Source: Halomonas icarae
Lineage (GTDB): Bacteria; Pseudomonadota; Gammaproteobacteria; Pseudomonadales; Halomonadaceae
Assembly (NCBI RefSeq): GCF_009901955.1
Contig: NZ_WUTS01000001.1
Location: forward strand, 2,952,172-3,016,171
Length of the DNA: 64,000 nucleotides
Direction of reading: 5' to 3'
This document shows, in pieces, positions 1 to 11,308 of this stretch. The position numbers and the translations under genes are program-made. Numbering within the stretch: position 1 is the first letter of the stretch; each line of letters opens with the position of its first letter. The notes below the pieces were generated by a model. The model made no database searches. It was given only the letters and a program-made list of their open reading frames with translations, and was not told the origin of the DNA.

Positions 1-249
1 CTCGTGGAAGCCAGCGTACGTGGCGTCGAGGAGGTCACCGGACAGACCCCCGAACTCTCCACCAGCGGTGGCACCTCGGATGGACGCTTTATCGCTACCC
101 TGGGCAGCCAGGTGGTAGAGCTGGGCCCCCTCAATGCCACCATCCATCAGGTCAACGAGCGGGTGCGGGCCAGCGACCTGGACGAGCTGAGCCGCATCTA
201 TGAAGCGATCATGAAGCACCTGTTCATCAACGGCAGTGCCCGACCCTGA
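1..249 (+). CDS. dapE: Succinyl-diaminopimelate desuccinylase, C-terminal end (partial)
   Basis: The gene enters from the left edge in frame 1 and only its last 82 residues are present, ending at TGA 247-249. DapE hydrolyses N-succinyl-L,L-diaminopimelate in the lysine and cell-wall diaminopimelate branch. The tail reads through [13 protein letters not shown], typical of the M20 metallopeptidase lid/catalytic junction, then [17 protein letters not shown], which carries the conserved histidine segment, and a helix ending in LEELxxIY-type sequence. This ending matches bacterial DapE well. The metal-binding N-terminal part lies outside the window. A short hypothetical gene starts 7 bases after the stop, so the two are probably cotranscribed. 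Confidence 0.85.
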   Translation, partial: LVEASVRGVEEVTGQTPELSTSGGTSDGRFIATLGSQVVELGPLNATIHQVNERVRASDLDELSRIYEAIMKHLFINGSARP

Positions 250-256
250 GGCTTGC

Positions 257-658
257 ATGACAGCTGACAGCGAACCCCGTTATCCCGATATCGAGATCTA
301 CCTGGCCAAGGCGCCCGTGGAGGCACTGAATGCGTGGCTGGGCGAGGCCATCGGAGCCGATCCTCTGGCCCCGGCCGGCAAGGGCAAGTGGCGCACCCGT
401 GGCCAGCATGCCGGCAACGAGATCCCGGTGCTGCTGGTGGAGCGTGCCGCCGACGGCTTCGCCAGTCTCTGGTTCGATAGCGCCCAGACTCCCTGGTCGA
501 ATGACGCGGCCTGTGCCCGCTCCGCCGCCCGTCACCTGGGCGGCGAGGTACGCTGCTCGCTGGGCGGCTGGCAACCCGGCGACGAGCCCGACCGCTTTCT
601 GCAGGTGCTTCCCGACGGGCGTGAAGCAGAGATCCACTGGCCCGACTCCGGCCGGTAG
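257..658 (+). CDS. Conserved hypothetical protein (133 aa) downstream of dapE
   Basis: I do not recognise a named family. The protein starts at ATG 257, seven bases after the dapE stop; an in-frame upstream start at 236 would overlap dapE and is less likely. It is a soluble, acidic, tryptophan-rich protein without signal peptide or membrane segment. Visible features are an N-terminal IEIYLAKAP strand/helix, a central PVLLVERAADGFASLWFDS strand pair and a C-terminal DRFLQVLPDGREAEIHWP strand. The alternating pattern suggests a small alpha/beta domain. Its position directly behind dapE suggests cotranscription, but gives no function. Confidence 0.6.
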   Translation: MTADSEPRYPDIEIYLAKAPVEALNAWLGEAIGADPLAPAGKGKWRTRGQHAGNEIPVLLVERAADGFASLWFDSAQTPWSNDAACARSAARHLGGEVRCSLGGWQPGDEPDRFLQVLPDGREAEIHWPDSGR

Positions 659-665
659 CACGAAA

Positions 666-697
666 CAACATCGCCCCGCGGCTGCGGGGCGATGTTG
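666..697. terminator. Bidirectional terminator between convergent genes
   Basis: A perfect 14-bp inverted repeat with a GGCT loop lies between two converging genes. On the minus strand it is followed by TTTCG, on the plus strand by AAAGG, so termination is better supported for the minus-strand gene. Confidence 0.7.
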
Positions 698-775
698 AAA
701 GGCGTAAGCACCAAAGGCTTGAGTACTACAGGTGTGAGCACAGGGCGCCCCGGAGCCAGCCGATGACGCTGCGCT

Positions 776-1240
776 TCAGGTAATCACCGTGACATCGTCG
801 GCCTGTAGCCCCTTTTCGTTCTCCACCACGTAATAGCGGACCTTCTGGCCCTCGGCCAGGGTGCGGTGACCACGGCCACGAATGGCCCGGAAGTGAACGA
901 AGACATCCTCGCCGCTGTCGCGAGTGATAAAACCATACCCCTTGTTGACGTTGAACCACTTCACCTCACCGAGTTCACGATCATCGCTCTCGATCTCGGC
1001 CAGGTTGACCAGCTGGGGGCTGAGGGCATTGACTGCCAGGGTGGCGACCAGCAGCACCAGGAAAACCGCCAGGGCCGCGGCAGCATAGACCACGGCGACA
1101 CCGCCTAGCTGGAGGCTGTCGAACAGCGCTTCGGACAGGGCGCCGCCGGCCAGGTGAATAAACAGGGCGATCAGCAACGGCGCCGGGGCAGCTAGCAGCA
1201 GACTGATCAGACTACAGCGAAACATGAGCTTACGATTCAT
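776..1240 (-). CDS. Membrane-anchored cold-shock-domain protein
   Basis: A 154-residue protein with two hydrophobic segments in its first half (about residues 7-31 and 45-72, the second an Ala/Val/Leu-rich stretch) followed by a complete C-terminal cold shock domain. The domain has [15 protein letters not shown] with the RNP-1 KGYGFI motif and VFVHF as RNP-2, and ends VTVIT. Cold shock domains bind single-stranded RNA and DNA, so this protein should present the nucleic-acid-binding domain at the cytoplasmic face of the inner membrane. ATG 1240 was chosen; a TTG nine codons upstream is also in frame. It is divergent from slyX. Confidence 0.75.
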   Translation of the reverse strand: MNRKLMFRCSLISLLLAAPAPLLIALFIHLAGGALSEALFDSLQLGGVAVVYAAAALAVFLVLLVATLAVNALSPQLVNLAEIESDDRELGEVKWFNVNKGYGFITRDSGEDVFVHFRAIRGRGHRTLAEGQKVRYYVVENEKGLQADDVTVIT

Positions 1241-1335
1241 GGACTCGAATGACTCTCTAGTTGGCAATGAACGATATTGATAACCACGAGGAAGGTGCCA
1301 CGATGAACGGTGGCACGCAGCGCAAGGATTCTAGC

Positions 1336-1584
1336 ATGAGCACGACCCACACGTCCGACACCCTTGACGAGCGCCTCACCGCCCTGGAGAGCCGTATCGC
1401 CTACCAGGAACACTGGCTGGACACCCTGGACCAGGCGGTCGTCGCCCAGGAGGCGCGCCTGACCAGGCTGGAGCGCATCAATGACTTGATGCAGCAGAAG
1501 GTTCGCGAGCAGCAGCAGGCACTGCAGGAGGGAGGAGATGCGGCGACACCAAGCGCCGAGGACGAGCTACCGCCGCACTATTAG
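1336..1584 (+). CDS. slyX: SlyX family protein
   Basis: An 82-residue, largely coiled-coil protein of the SlyX family. The N-terminal part shows the family pattern LDERLTALESRIAYQEHWLDTLDQAVVAQEARLTRLE, with heptad hydrophobics throughout, and it ends in a short acidic tail with the family PPHY terminus. The function of SlyX is unknown. ATG 1336 is preferred over the in-frame ATGs further upstream because AAGG lies at 1324-1327 and because the family starts here; the upstream extension is low-complexity and overlaps the divergent promoter region. Confidence 0.85.
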   Translation: MSTTHTSDTLDERLTALESRIAYQEHWLDTLDQAVVAQEARLTRLERINDLMQQKVREQQQALQEGGDAATPSAEDELPPHY

Positions 1585-1638
1585 CCTCAAGGGGCAAGGA
1601 AAGCGTAGCGCCACCACAGGGTGAGCGGCGCAGCCGGG

Positions 1639-2613
<975 letters not shown>

Positions 2614-2696
2614 TCAGAAGAAAGTGGCGTCATTGTAACAGGCACGCCGGATCATAGGGGCCGTACCCCCGACCGAGGCAGCCGTGCCGCGAGTCG

Positions 2697-2906
2697 CTAG
2701 AGCACCTCGTCATCGCGGCCCAGCACCACCGTCAGCACCTCGGGATCGCCGGGGTCGGCCTCGATGCGCACCTGGATAGGCGCACAGCAGACGTGGCAAT
2801 CCTCCCAGGTGATCTGGCTGCCCTGGGAGGCATCCAGCAGCAGATCGAAGGGGGCATCACAGTAGGGACAACGCACCCGTCGCGGGGTCAGTGCCTCTTC
2901 ATGCAT
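2697..2906 (-). CDS. CPXCG-motif cysteine-rich small protein
   Basis: A 69-residue protein with two paired-cysteine knuckles, CPYC near residue 13 and CHVCC near residue 37, followed by an Asp/Glu-rich tail. This is the layout of the CPXCG zinc-ribbon family, which occurs widely in gammaproteobacteria and has no assigned role. Four or five cysteines at these spacings are expected to bind one zinc ion. It reads away from the divergent acnA gene. Confidence 0.85.
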   Translation of the reverse strand: MHEEALTPRRVRCPYCDAPFDLLLDASQGSQITWEDCHVCCAPIQVRIEADPGDPEVLTVVLGRDDEVL

Positions 2907-3122
2907 GGTAACTCCCCGGCCCTGCTCGGCCTGTCATGAAAGCATGGGTTGGCGTATGGCTTTCCGGCGTTTGATCCACGCTGACGCAGATAACATGAGA
3001 TGGCGACGCCCGGCGAGCATTTCAAGCACCCTCCGGGCAGCAGTTGAAAAGCCTGCCTATCATGACCATATACATTAAGGCGTACCAGGAAGGTTCGTTC
3101 ACACTCCGATGGGAGGATTTCG

Positions 3123-5894
3123 ATGAGCACCGACTCTTTTTCCGATACTCTGCAGAGCCTCGAGGCCGCAGGCCGGACCTACCACTACTACAGCCTGCCC
3201 AAGGCAGCCGAGGCCCTGGGAAGCATCGAGCGTCTGCCCAAGACCCTCAAGATCCTGCTCGAGAATCAGCTGCGCTTTGCCGATGACGAGAGCGTGTCCC
3301 GGGAGGACATGCAGGCACTGGTGGACTGGCAGCAGGAGGGACGCTCCGACCGTGAAATCGGTTACCGCCCGGCTCGTGTGCTGATGCAGGACTTCACCGG
3401 CGTGCCGGGGGTGGTCGACCTCGCCTCCATGCGAGCGGCCGTCGAGCGCCTCGGCGAGGACCCGGCGCGGATCAATCCGCTCTCCCCGGTGGACCTGGTC
3501 ATCGACCACTCGGTGATGGTGGACAAGTTCGGCAACCCCTCCGCGTTCAAGGATAACGTGGCCATCGAGATGGAGCGCAACCGAGAACGCTACGAGTTCC
3601 TGCGCTGGGGCCAGGAGGCCTTCGACAACTTCCGCGTGGTGCCACCGGGCACCGGCATCTGCCACCAGGTCAACCTCGAGTACCTGGGCAGAACGGTGTG
3701 GACCAGGGAGCAGGACGGCAAGACCCTCGCCTACCCCGACACCCTGGTGGGCACCGACTCTCACACCACCATGATCAACGGCCTTGGCGTACTCGGCTGG
3801 GGCGTGGGGGGTATCGAGGCCGAGGCCGCCATGCTGGGGCAGCCGGTCTCGATGCTGATTCCCGAGGTGGTCGGCTTCAAGCTCAGCGGCAAGCTGCGCG
3901 AGGGAATCACCGCCACCGACCTGGTGCTTACGGTGACCCAGATGCTGCGCAACCACGGCGTGGTGGGCAAGTTCGTGGAGTTCTACGGTGACGGCCTCAA
4001 GGATCTGCCGCTGGCGGATCGCGCCACCATCGCCAACATGGCACCGGAATATGGCGCCACCTGTGGCTTCTTCCCGGTAGACGACGAGACGCTGACCTAT
4101 ATGCGCCTTACCGGCCGCGACGATGCGCAGATCGCCCTGGTGGAGGCCTACAGCAAGGCCCAGGGTCTGTGGCGCGAGTCCGGTGAGGAGCCGGTGTTCA
4201 GCGATACCCTGGCGCTGGACATGACCGAGGTCGAAGCCAGCCTGGCCGGCCCCAAGCGTCCTCAGGATCGCGTGGCCCTCTCCGACATGAAGTCAACCTT
4301 CGAGGCGCTGCTCGAGGACGACACGGAGACCAGAACCACCAAGCCGGGCGTCAAGCAGGCCGCCTCCGTGGAGAAGGGGCGCCTGTTCTCCGAGGGCGGG
4401 CAGACCGCGGTGGGCGTCGAGCGCAGCTTCGAGCATGCCGACAGCCAGGACGTCGACCTCGACGGCGAGCAGTTCAAGCTCAACCCGGGCGACGTGGTGA
4501 TCGCCGCCATCACCTCCTGTACCAATACCTCCAACCCAAGCGTGATGATGGCTGCCGGCCTGCTGGCCCGCAAGGCCCGCGAGCAGGGGCTATCCACCAA
4601 GCCTTGGGTGAAGACCTCACTGGCGCCGGGCTCCAAGGTGGTCACCGACTACCTGGCCGCCGGTGGCGTGCAGGAGGACCTCGATGCCCTCGGCTTCAAC
4701 CTGGTGGGCTATGGCTGCACCACCTGCATCGGCAACTCTGGTCCACTGGCGGAGCCCATCGAGCAGGCCATCAATACGGCCGACCTCACCGTGGCCTCGG
4801 TCCTCTCCGGTAACCGTAATTTCGAGGGTCGCGTGCACCCGCTGGTCAAGACCAACTGGCTGGCTTCACCGCCCCTGGTCGTGGCCTATGCCCTGGCCGG
4901 CAACGTCCGGCTCGACCTGACCCAGGAACCTCTGAGCACCGGCAAGGACGGTGAGCCGATCTACCTCAAGGACATCTGGCCCAGCCAGGCGGAAATCGCC
5001 GAAGCGGTGGAGCGGGTCAACACCGAGATGTTCCGCAAGCAGTATGCCGAGGTCTTCGACGGGGACGAGGTCTGGAAGGCCATCGAAGTCCCCCAGAGCA
5101 AGGTCTACCAGTGGTCGACGGACTCCACCTACATACAGCATCCGCCGTTCTTCGACGGCATGGGACGAGAACCCGATGTCGTGGAGGACGTCAAGGACGC
5201 CCGTATCCTGGCCATGCTGGGCGACTCGGTGACCACCGACCATATCTCGCCGGCCGGCGCCATCAAGCCCGACAGCCCCGCCGGTCGCTACCTGCAGGAG
5301 CACGGGGTCAAGCCGGTGGACTTCAACTCCTACGGTTCGCGGCGCGGCAACCATGAAGTGATGATGCGCGGCACCTTCGCCAACGTCCGCATCAAGAACG
5401 AGATGCTCGACGGCGTGGTGGGCGGCGAGACACGCCATGTGCCCTCCGGCGAACAGATGGCGATCTATGACGCCGCCATGAAGTACCAGCAGGAGAACAC
5501 TCCGCTGGTGGTGGTGGCCGGCAAGGAGTACGGCACCGGCTCCAGTCGTGACTGGGCCGCCAAGGGGACGCGCCTGCTTGGCGTCCGCGCGGTACTGGCC
5601 GAGTCCTACGAGCGTATCCATCGCTCCAACCTGATCGGCATGGGCGTGGTGCCGCTGCAGTTCCCCGAGGGCGAGAGTCGCCAGTCGCTGGGGCTCACCG
5701 GCGATGAGCAGATCTCCATCGAAGGGCTCTCCGAGCTCACCCCGGGCAGCAGCGTCAAGGTGTCCATCAAGAGCGACAAGGGCGAGAAGAACATCGAGGC
5801 GCTGTGCCGCATCGATACCGCCAACGAGCTGGAGTACTACCGCCATGGCGGCATCCTGCACTATGTGCTGCGCAAGATGATCGGTTCGGCCTGA
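3123..5894 (+). CDS. acnA: Aconitate hydratase A
   Basis: A 923-residue monomeric [4Fe-4S] enzyme that interconverts citrate and isocitrate in the TCA cycle. The three cluster cysteines are visible: Cys466 in ITSCTNT, and Cys532 and Cys535 in [10 protein letters not shown]. Their spacing of 66 and 3 equals that of E. coli AcnA. The C-terminal swivel domain carries [16 protein letters not shown] and [15 protein letters not shown]. The start has a strong GGGAGG site at 3112-3117. It is about 30 residues longer than E. coli AcnA, with the extra sequence before the first cluster cysteine. The gene is monocistronic, closed by a hairpin at 5926. Confidence 0.97.
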   Translation: MSTDSFSDTLQSLEAAGRTYHYYSLPKAAEALGSIERLPKTLKILLENQLRFADDESVSREDMQALVDWQQEGRSDREIGYRPARVLMQDFTGVPGVVDLASMRAAVERLGEDPARINPLSPVDLVIDHSVMVDKFGNPSAFKDNVAIEMERNRERYEFLRWGQEAFDNFRVVPPGTGICHQVNLEYLGRTVWTREQDGKTLAYPDTLVGTDSHTTMINGLGVLGWGVGGIEAEAAMLGQPVSMLIPEVVGFKLSGKLREGITATDLVLTVTQMLRNHGVVGKFVEFYGDGLKDLPLADRATIANMAPEYGATCGFFPVDDETLTYMRLTGRDDAQIALVEAYSKAQGLWRESGEEPVFSDTLALDMTEVEASLAGPKRPQDRVALSDMKSTFEALLEDDTETRTTKPGVKQAASVEKGRLFSEGGQTAVGVERSFEHADSQDVDLDGEQFKLNPGDVVIAAITSCTNTSNPSVMMAAGLLARKAREQGLSTKPWVKTSLAPGSKVVTDYLAAGGVQEDLDALGFNLVGYGCTTCIGNSGPLAEPIEQAINTADLTVASVLSGNRNFEGRVHPLVKTNWLASPPLVVAYALAGNVRLDLTQEPLSTGKDGEPIYLKDIWPSQAEIAEAVERVNTEMFRKQYAEVFDGDEVWKAIEVPQSKVYQWSTDSTYIQHPPFFDGMGREPDVVEDVKDARILAMLGDSVTTDHISPAGAIKPDSPAGRYLQEHGVKPVDFNSYGSRRGNHEVMMRGTFANVRIKNEMLDGVVGGETRHVPSGEQMAIYDAAMKYQQENTPLVVVAGKEYGTGSSRDWAAKGTRLLGVRAVLAESYERIHRSNLIGMGVVPLQFPEGESRQSLGLTGDEQISIEGLSELTPGSSVKVSIKSDKGEKNIEALCRIDTANELEYYRHGGILHYVLRKMIGSA

Positions 5895-5925
5895 CCCCCT
5901 TCGGCCGACTCAACCGCACCAGCAA

Positions 5926-5954
5926 CAGCCCCGCCGGGATATCCGGCGGGGCTG
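5926..5954. terminator. Terminator between acnA and maeA
   Basis: A 12-bp GC-rich stem (CAGCCCCGCCGG and its complement) with a GATAT loop lies 31 bp after the acnA stop and downstream of the convergent maeA. The plus side continues CTTGGTTT. It probably serves both genes. Confidence 0.8.
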
Positions 5955-6020
5955 CTTGGTTTCGAGCGTCAGATGTCGAACAACCTCTTGGCTCAGAGCG
6001 CTTGACTCGGCGCTTCTGGC

Positions 6021-7700
6021 CTAGAAGGAACGGCGGCGATAGCGCCGATACTCCGGGGTCCAGCTGTTGCGCTCGATGGCCTCGCGCAGCTTGATGCCGT
6101 TGGTCTTCAGCGCCATGCCCTCCCCCTGAGCCTGACCGGCCACATCGAAGGCGATCGACTTGGAGAGCTCGCGAATCTTGCTCAGCGGTGGCAGCAGCGC
6201 GCCCCTGCCCTCCTTGACGATAGGCGCCTCTCGCGCCAGCGCTCGCGAGGCGGCCATCAACATGTCGTCGGTGACTCGCCGCGCCTCGGCGGCGATCACC
6301 CCAAGGCCGATTCCCGGGAAGATATAGGCATTGTTGCACTGGGCGATGGGAATCGTGCGCCCCTCGTACTCCACCGGAGCGAAGGGGCTACCGGTCGCAA
6401 CCAGCGCCGCCCCGTCGGTCCAGCGGATCACATCCTCGGGCAAGGCTTCGGCCTGTGAGGTGGGGTTGGAGAGTGGCATGATGACCGGCGTCTCGCAGCT
6501 GGCGTGCATGGTACGCACCACCTCTTCGGTGAAGATGCCCGGCCGCCCGCACACCCCGATCAGCACCGTCGGCTTGACCTGTCGCACCGTCTCCACCAGA
6601 TCCTGGCCGTTCCAGTCCTCGGTGAGGGCCGCACCGTGGGCCAGACGGCTCTGGAAGTCGCGCAACCAGCTCTGGTCGTCGGTGACCAGCCCCTCCCGGT
6701 CGACCATGTAGATACGGTCACGCGCCTCGCGTTCGCTGAGCCCCTCCGCCTGCATGGCCACCACCACCTGTTCGGCGATGCCACACCCGGCGGAGCCCGC
6801 CCCCACGAACACCACACGCTGCTGAGTGATCCCCTCACCACGGGCCTTGCAGGCCGCCATCAGGGTGCCCACCACCACCGCGGCGGTACCCTGGACATCG
6901 TCGTTGAAGCAGCACAGCTCATCACGGTAGCGCGTCAGCAGCGGCACGGCATTGGCCTGGGCAAAATCCTCGAACTGCAACAGCACCCCTGGCCAGCGCC
7001 GCTTCACCGCCACGATAAACGCTTCGATAAAGGCGTCATACTCTTCCTGGGAGATCCGCGGGTGGCGCCATCCCATGTACATCGGGTCATCGAGCAGGGC
7101 CTGATTGTTGGTCCCCACATCGAGCATGATCGGCTGGGTATAGGCAGGACTGATGCCACCACAGGCGGTGTACAGCGACAGCTTGCCGATCGGAATTCCC
7201 ATGCCACCGATCCCCTGATCCCCCAGGCCAAGAATGCGTTCACCGTCGGTGACCACGATCACCTTGACCTTCTCCTTGGTGGAGGAGCGCAGGATGTCAT
7301 CCATCCGGTCACGATCGGGATAGCTGATGAACAGCCCCCGGTGATTGCGGTAGATATTGGAGAACTCCTGGCACGCCTTGCCCACCGTGGGCGTATAGAT
7401 GATGGGCAGCATCTCTTCGAGGTGCTCCGAGACCAGTCGATAGTAGAGGGTCTCGTTGTCATCCTGAATGGCACGCAGATAGATATGCTTGTCGAGATCG
7501 GTCTGACACTGTCGGTACTGTCGGTAGGCCCGCTCCAACTGCTCCTCGATGGTCTCCACACACTGCGGCAACAGGCCGATCAGGTTGAACTCGATGCGCT
7601 CCTCCTGACTGAAGGCACTGCCCTTGTTGAGCAGCGGCATCTCCAGCAACGGTGGACCGGCATAGGGGATATACAGCGGGCGCTTGGATTCGGTGGTCAT
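6021..7700 (-). CDS. maeA: NAD-dependent malic enzyme (malate oxidoreductase, decarboxylating)
   Basis: A 559-residue malic enzyme that oxidises and decarboxylates malate to pyruvate. The N-terminal domain shows the family segment [17 protein letters not shown] and the [12 protein letters not shown] loop; the catalytic region has [25 protein letters not shown]. The Rossmann domain carries [11 protein letters not shown]. Length and sequence agree with the E. coli MaeA (SfcA) type of 565 residues rather than the larger MaeB-type fusion with a phosphotransacetylase domain. Cofactor preference for NAD is inferred from family resemblance only. It converges with acnA. Confidence 0.93.
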   Translation of the reverse strand: MTTESKRPLYIPYAGPPLLEMPLLNKGSAFSQEERIEFNLIGLLPQCVETIEEQLERAYRQYRQCQTDLDKHIYLRAIQDDNETLYYRLVSEHLEEMLPIIYTPTVGKACQEFSNIYRNHRGLFISYPDRDRMDDILRSSTKEKVKVIVVTDGERILGLGDQGIGGMGIPIGKLSLYTACGGISPAYTQPIMLDVGTNNQALLDDPMYMGWRHPRISQEEYDAFIEAFIVAVKRRWPGVLLQFEDFAQANAVPLLTRYRDELCCFNDDVQGTAAVVVGTLMAACKARGEGITQQRVVFVGAGSAGCGIAEQVVVAMQAEGLSEREARDRIYMVDREGLVTDDQSWLRDFQSRLAHGAALTEDWNGQDLVETVRQVKPTVLIGVCGRPGIFTEEVVRTMHASCETPVIMPLSNPTSQAEALPEDVIRWTDGAALVATGSPFAPVEYEGRTIPIAQCNNAYIFPGIGLGVIAAEARRVTDDMLMAASRALAREAPIVKEGRGALLPPLSKIRELSKSIAFDVAGQAQGEGMALKTNGIKLREAIERNSWTPEYRRYRRRSF

Positions 7701-7783
7701 CTCAGCTCTCGATCGGTTGACGGGAACAGGCCGGGGGGCGTCCTATCGGCACCCGCCAACTACTCTACCATGCACGAAACGGC

Positions 7784-7809
7784 AGCGCCCCGGCCTTGGC
7801 CGGGGCGCT
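7784..7809 (-). terminator. Terminator of the small exported-protein gene
   Basis: A strong GC-rich hairpin (AGCGCCCCGG paired with its complement, loop CCTTGG) sits about 40 bp downstream of the minus-strand gene at 7849-8178 and upstream of maeA. The minus strand continues into GCCGTTTCG. Confidence 0.75.
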
Positions 7810-7848
7810 CAATGCTGGGTTGATAATCCCTGGCGATCAGCCTGGGTC

Positions 7849-8178
7849 TCAGTCGAGGTCGCCGAGGGTTACCACCAGGTCGCGACGCGACACATCAACC
7901 CCCCAGAAGGTGTAGGAGTCGCCGTCCGAGTCGACCAGCTTGATATCGAAGATAGGGCTCTTGTATCCGGTCAGCGTGACCCGACGAGTGGCACCATCGA
8001 GCATCACCTCACTTCCCAGAACATCCTCCTCCCAGGAGGTCGACTTGTCCGGGCTGACATAGAGATAGTAGATCGTATAGCCAGTGTCATTGGTGATATC
8101 AACATAATAGTCCCGCGCCTGTGCTGTCACCGCGAACAGGATCAGGAAGAGTGCCAGCAGCCAGCGTTGAATCGGCAT
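7849..8178 (-). CDS. Small exported protein of unknown function
   Basis: A 109-residue protein with a clear Sec signal peptide (MPIQRWLLALFLILFAVTAQA, probable cleavage after AQA at about residue 21). The mature part is about 88 residues, acidic and rich in beta-type residues: an NDTGYTIYYLYVSPD strand pair, a WEEDVLGSEVMLDG segment and a VTLTGYKSPIFDIKLVDSDGDSY segment. The WxxDxLG element recurs in small periplasmic beta-sandwich proteins, from memory. There are no cysteines. It is monocistronic with its own terminator. No specific function can be assigned. Confidence 0.7.
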   Translation of the reverse strand: MPIQRWLLALFLILFAVTAQARDYYVDITNDTGYTIYYLYVSPDKSTSWEEDVLGSEVMLDGATRRVTLTGYKSPIFDIKLVDSDGDSYTFWGVDVSRRDLVVTLGDLD

Positions 8179-8365
8179 CGTCGGTTCCTTTCATTAGAGT
8201 GGCGCACTAGCCACGGGAGTCATTATTGTTAATTTAGAATAATCACACTCATGGCAGAGTGCCAACCCCTTTCGGGTCACCGCACCTGATGAGAGAAGAT
8301 CATCTCGACGCAACCACCGCTCCCCACTCATAAAACCCATTCCGAAAGCGTCTGGCGAGGTGCTG

Positions 8366-9574
8366 TCAGCTACCCTTGACTGGCGCGATGGATGAGGCCG
8401 ATGCCTTGAAGAAGAATGGCCGCAGTTTCACCCCGAGCATATTGCCGGCGAAGGCCGCCACCAGCCACACCCAGCCATGCAGGCTGCCGGAGGCGATACC
8501 GCTGAAGTAGGCGCCGATATTGCAGCCGAAGGCCAGACGAGCACCATAGCCGAGCATAATGCCACCGATCACGGCTGCCACCACCGAGCGCAGGGGGATG
8601 CGAAAGCTGGGGGCGAAGCGGCCGGCCAGCGAGGCGGCGATCAAGGCGCCGACCATCAAGCCGATGTTCATGACGCTGGTGATATCACGCCAGATCGTGG
8701 CCTCCAGGGCGGCAGCATTCCACGAGGACTGCCAGTAACCCCACTGGCTGACATCTCCCCCCAGTGCCGTGAAGCCCTTGGCGCCCCACAGGGCGAAGGC
8801 GGAGGTGATGCCCCAGGGGCGCCCGGCCAAAGCCAGGGTGGCAAAGTTCAGCAGCGCCAGGGCCACGGCCCCCACCAGCAGTGGCCAGGGACCGACAAGC
8901 CAGCGCCGATTGCCGACATCGATCTTCGCTGCCCGCTCAAGCTGCCCGTGACGGCGCTTCTCCATCACCACCGTAAAGGCGGCGATGGCCGCAAACAGCG
9001 CCAGGCTGATCGCCATTCCGCCACCGGTGCCCGCGGTCTTGACCAGCGACACCGGCTGGAAGGCCGGCAGGCTCTGCCACCAAGCGAAATGAGCCGTACC
9101 GATCAGCGAACCGATAATGAAGAACACCAGGGTGATCAGCATGCGCGCGTTGCCGCCCCCGGCGGTAAACAGGGTGCCGGAGGCACAGCCGCCTCCCAGC
9201 TGCATGCCCACCCCAAAGAGAAAGGCTCCGAACAGCACCGACACACCAATGGGTGCCACGAAGCCATAGACCGGCTGACCCAACAGGCTGCCGGCCCCCA
9301 ATGCCGGGAAGAACAGCAGCACCGCGATGGCCAGCATCACCATCTGCGCGCGCAGGCCGCGACCTCGCCGCTCGGTGATAAAGACCCGCCAGGCGGCGGT
9401 AAAACCGAAGGCCGCATGGTAGAGCACCATGCCCAGCAGGCCGCCAACCACCATCAGCCCACCCAGGCGCGCACCGAAGACGGTGCCCACGACCAGCGCT
9501 CCCAGCAGCAGGGCCCCGGCCGCCACGGCGGGAAGGGAGAGTCGCTTAGGTCGGGTCAAGGCGAATTCACTCAT
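8366..9574 (-). CDS. YeeE/YedE family sulfur-compound (thiosulfate) transporter
   Basis: A 402-residue integral membrane protein of the YeeE/YedE (Sulf_transp) family with about ten or more hydrophobic segments. The two internal halves each carry the family cysteine signature: GMQLGGGCASGTLFTAGGG in the first half and ARLAFGCNIGAYFSGIASGS in the second. In characterised members (TsuA/YeeE) these cysteines sit along the path for thiosulfate uptake. No TusA-like partner or sulfur-metabolism gene is adjacent here, so the substrate is inferred from the family only. It is isolated, with an AT-rich upstream region at about 9660-9720. Confidence 0.88.
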   Translation of the reverse strand: MSEFALTRPKRLSLPAVAAGALLLGALVVGTVFGARLGGLMVVGGLLGMVLYHAAFGFTAAWRVFITERRGRGLRAQMVMLAIAVLLFFPALGAGSLLGQPVYGFVAPIGVSVLFGAFLFGVGMQLGGGCASGTLFTAGGGNARMLITLVFFIIGSLIGTAHFAWWQSLPAFQPVSLVKTAGTGGGMAISLALFAAIAAFTVVMEKRRHGQLERAAKIDVGNRRWLVGPWPLLVGAVALALLNFATLALAGRPWGITSAFALWGAKGFTALGGDVSQWGYWQSSWNAAALEATIWRDITSVMNIGLMVGALIAASLAGRFAPSFRIPLRSVVAAVIGGIMLGYGARLAFGCNIGAYFSGIASGSLHGWVWLVAAFAGNMLGVKLRPFFFKASASSIAPVKGS

Positions 9575-9777
9575 GGCAGGTTCACTCGGAGGCAGAGGAG
9601 TATCACGGGGAGATGGACATCACGGGACAGGATGCCCGCAAACCGGTCAGGATAACGGAACCCGCAAATCGCGTAAAAGTATTTAAAAGAAGAAATTGAT
9701 GCCAAAAAGTAATTAAAGGCTTGAACGAATGTCGGCCGCCAGCAGGCGCCCGACATATCAACGCAACCGAGGTGGCG

Positions 9778-10803
9778 TCAGACGAAGCGACCCAGTCCTG
9801 CCGCCTGCCGCAGCCGATCCATCAACGGCGCCGCCTCGGCCCGAGCGCGCTCTGCTCCCTTCAGCAGTACCTGCTCGATATGCCCTGGGTCCTCCAGCAA
9901 CGCCTGGTAACGCTCGCGAGGCTCGCGCAGGTGATCGTTGAGGTATTCGAAGACACGGTTCTTGGCCTCGCCCCAACCGATACCGCCAACATACTCCTCG
10001 CGCATGGCCGCCGTCTCCTCGGCCGTGGCGAACGCGGAGTAGATCTGGAACAGGGTGCAGGTATCCGGATCCTTGGGCTCGCCGGGCTCCAGCGAGTTGG
10101 TCTTGATCTTGCGCACCAGCTTCTGCAGTTTCTTTTCGGAAACGAACAGCGGAATGGTGTTGTTGTAGCTCTTGGACATCTTGCGTCCGTCCAAGCCCCC
10201 CAGCACCTCGACCTTCTGGTCCACCACCGCCTCGGGCAGGGTAAAGTACTGCCCCTTGTAGAGATGGTTGAAGCGACCCGCCATATCACGGGCCATCTCG
10301 ATATGCTGGATCTGATCCCGCCCCACCGGCACCCGGTTGGCGTTGAACATCAGGATATCGGCCGCCATCAGCACCGGATACCCAAACAGACCCATGGTGA
10401 TGCCCTTGTCAGGGTCCTGGTTGCCGGCCGCCTCGTTCTCGGCTACCGCCGCCTTGTAGGCATGGGCACGATTCATCAGCCCCTTGGCACAGACACAGGT
10501 GAGCATCCAGGTCAGCTCGGGAATCTCGGGAATGTCCGACTGCCGGTAGAAGATGGCGTTGTCGGTGTCCAGACCGAGCGCCATCCAGGTGGCGGCGATC
10601 TCCAGACGCGACTCCTGCACCCGACGGGGATCCTGACACTTGATCAATGCATGCAGGTCGGCCAGGAAGTAGTAGGACTGGACTCCCGGATCCTGGCTCG
10701 CCTCGATGGCGGGCTTGATGGCACCGACATAGTTACCCAGATGGGGGGTACCGGTGGTGGTAATGCCGGTAAGGACGCGGATCTTCTCGGAAGCTGCACT
10801 CAT
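9778..10803 (-). CDS. trpS: Tryptophanyl-tRNA synthetase
   Basis: A 341-residue class Ic aminoacyl-tRNA synthetase that charges tRNA-Trp. The HIGH-like motif is [11 protein letters not shown] near residue 15, and the second signature is [15 protein letters not shown] near residue 195. Start at ATG 10803 gives the usual N terminus ([15 protein letters not shown]); the open frame runs 48 codons further upstream, but that extension is arginine/glycine-rich and non-conserved. No clear Shine-Dalgarno sequence was seen before this ATG. Confidence 0.95.
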   Translation of the reverse strand: MSAASEKIRVLTGITTTGTPHLGNYVGAIKPAIEASQDPGVQSYYFLADLHALIKCQDPRRVQESRLEIAATWMALGLDTDNAIFYRQSDIPEIPELTWMLTCVCAKGLMNRAHAYKAAVAENEAAGNQDPDKGITMGLFGYPVLMAADILMFNANRVPVGRDQIQHIEMARDMAGRFNHLYKGQYFTLPEAVVDQKVEVLGGLDGRKMSKSYNNTIPLFVSEKKLQKLVRKIKTNSLEPGEPKDPDTCTLFQIYSAFATAEETAAMREEYVGGIGWGEAKNRVFEYLNDHLREPRERYQALLEDPGHIEQVLLKGAERARAEAAPLMDRLRQAAGLGRFV

Positions 10804-10989
10804 GGAAAGCGGACTCTGCGGTTCGTAAATGGTCGCTATGGTAACGCGCGGGCCCCCACAAGGCGACCAGGGGCAGACGCCGCTCCTCCCCCCACCCCCG
10901 ATGACCAATGACCGATAGCCGAGGGCATAAGCGGGAGCGTGTGGCAAAGGGCTCGACCAGGCTCTGGGCCCGATCTCGCACCTTCGCCT

Positions 10990-11304
10990 TCAGGGACGTC
11001 CAGCTCCACACTTCCAGCAGGCCTCGAAGACCCCCTCCAGGGTCTCGCCGCAGCCCGGGCAGTGCCAGGCCGCGGCATCGCTCCTGCCCGTCAGGGCATC
11101 GCCTATCAGGGCGTCGGCACGCTCGCGATTATGCGACTTCACCCACACCTCGGGCTCGCACTCCCCGAGCGGCAGCTCACCGGCGCCGCCACCCAGGGCC
11201 ATGTTGCGCAACTCCGCGGGGATGCCCGCCGCTTCGAGCAGGTTATACACATGGCTGACCAGCAGCGCATTGCTGTGGGCAAAGACACGCACCGACTCTC
11301 TCAT
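10990..11304 (-). CDS. DUF2007 (putative signal-transducing) protein with zinc ribbon
   Basis: A 104-residue protein. The N-terminal 70 residues match the DUF2007 ferredoxin-like domain (VRVFAHSNALLVSHVYNLLEAAGIPAELRN, then EVWVKSHNRERADALI). A C-terminal zinc ribbon follows, with CPGCGE near residue 83 and CWKCG near residue 96. DUF2007 members are thought to act as small ligand-binding or protein-protein modules, with no firm function known. It begins 4 bp after the rlmI stop on the same strand, so it is very likely cotranscribed with rlmI and mutM. Confidence 0.85.
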   Translation of the reverse strand: MRESVRVFAHSNALLVSHVYNLLEAAGIPAELRNMALGGGAGELPLGECEPEVWVKSHNRERADALIGDALTGRSDAAAWHCPGCGETLEGVFEACWKCGAGRP

Positions 11305-11308
11305 CCTG

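Noticed and set aside
6504-7823. 439-codon plus-strand open frame opposite maeA
   Set aside because: Antisense shadow of malic enzyme, typical of high-GC DNA.
9575-9777. Riboswitch or small RNA upstream of the YeeE-type gene
   Set aside because: The region is AT-rich and has weak inverted repeats, but no recognisable aptamer or terminator structure.
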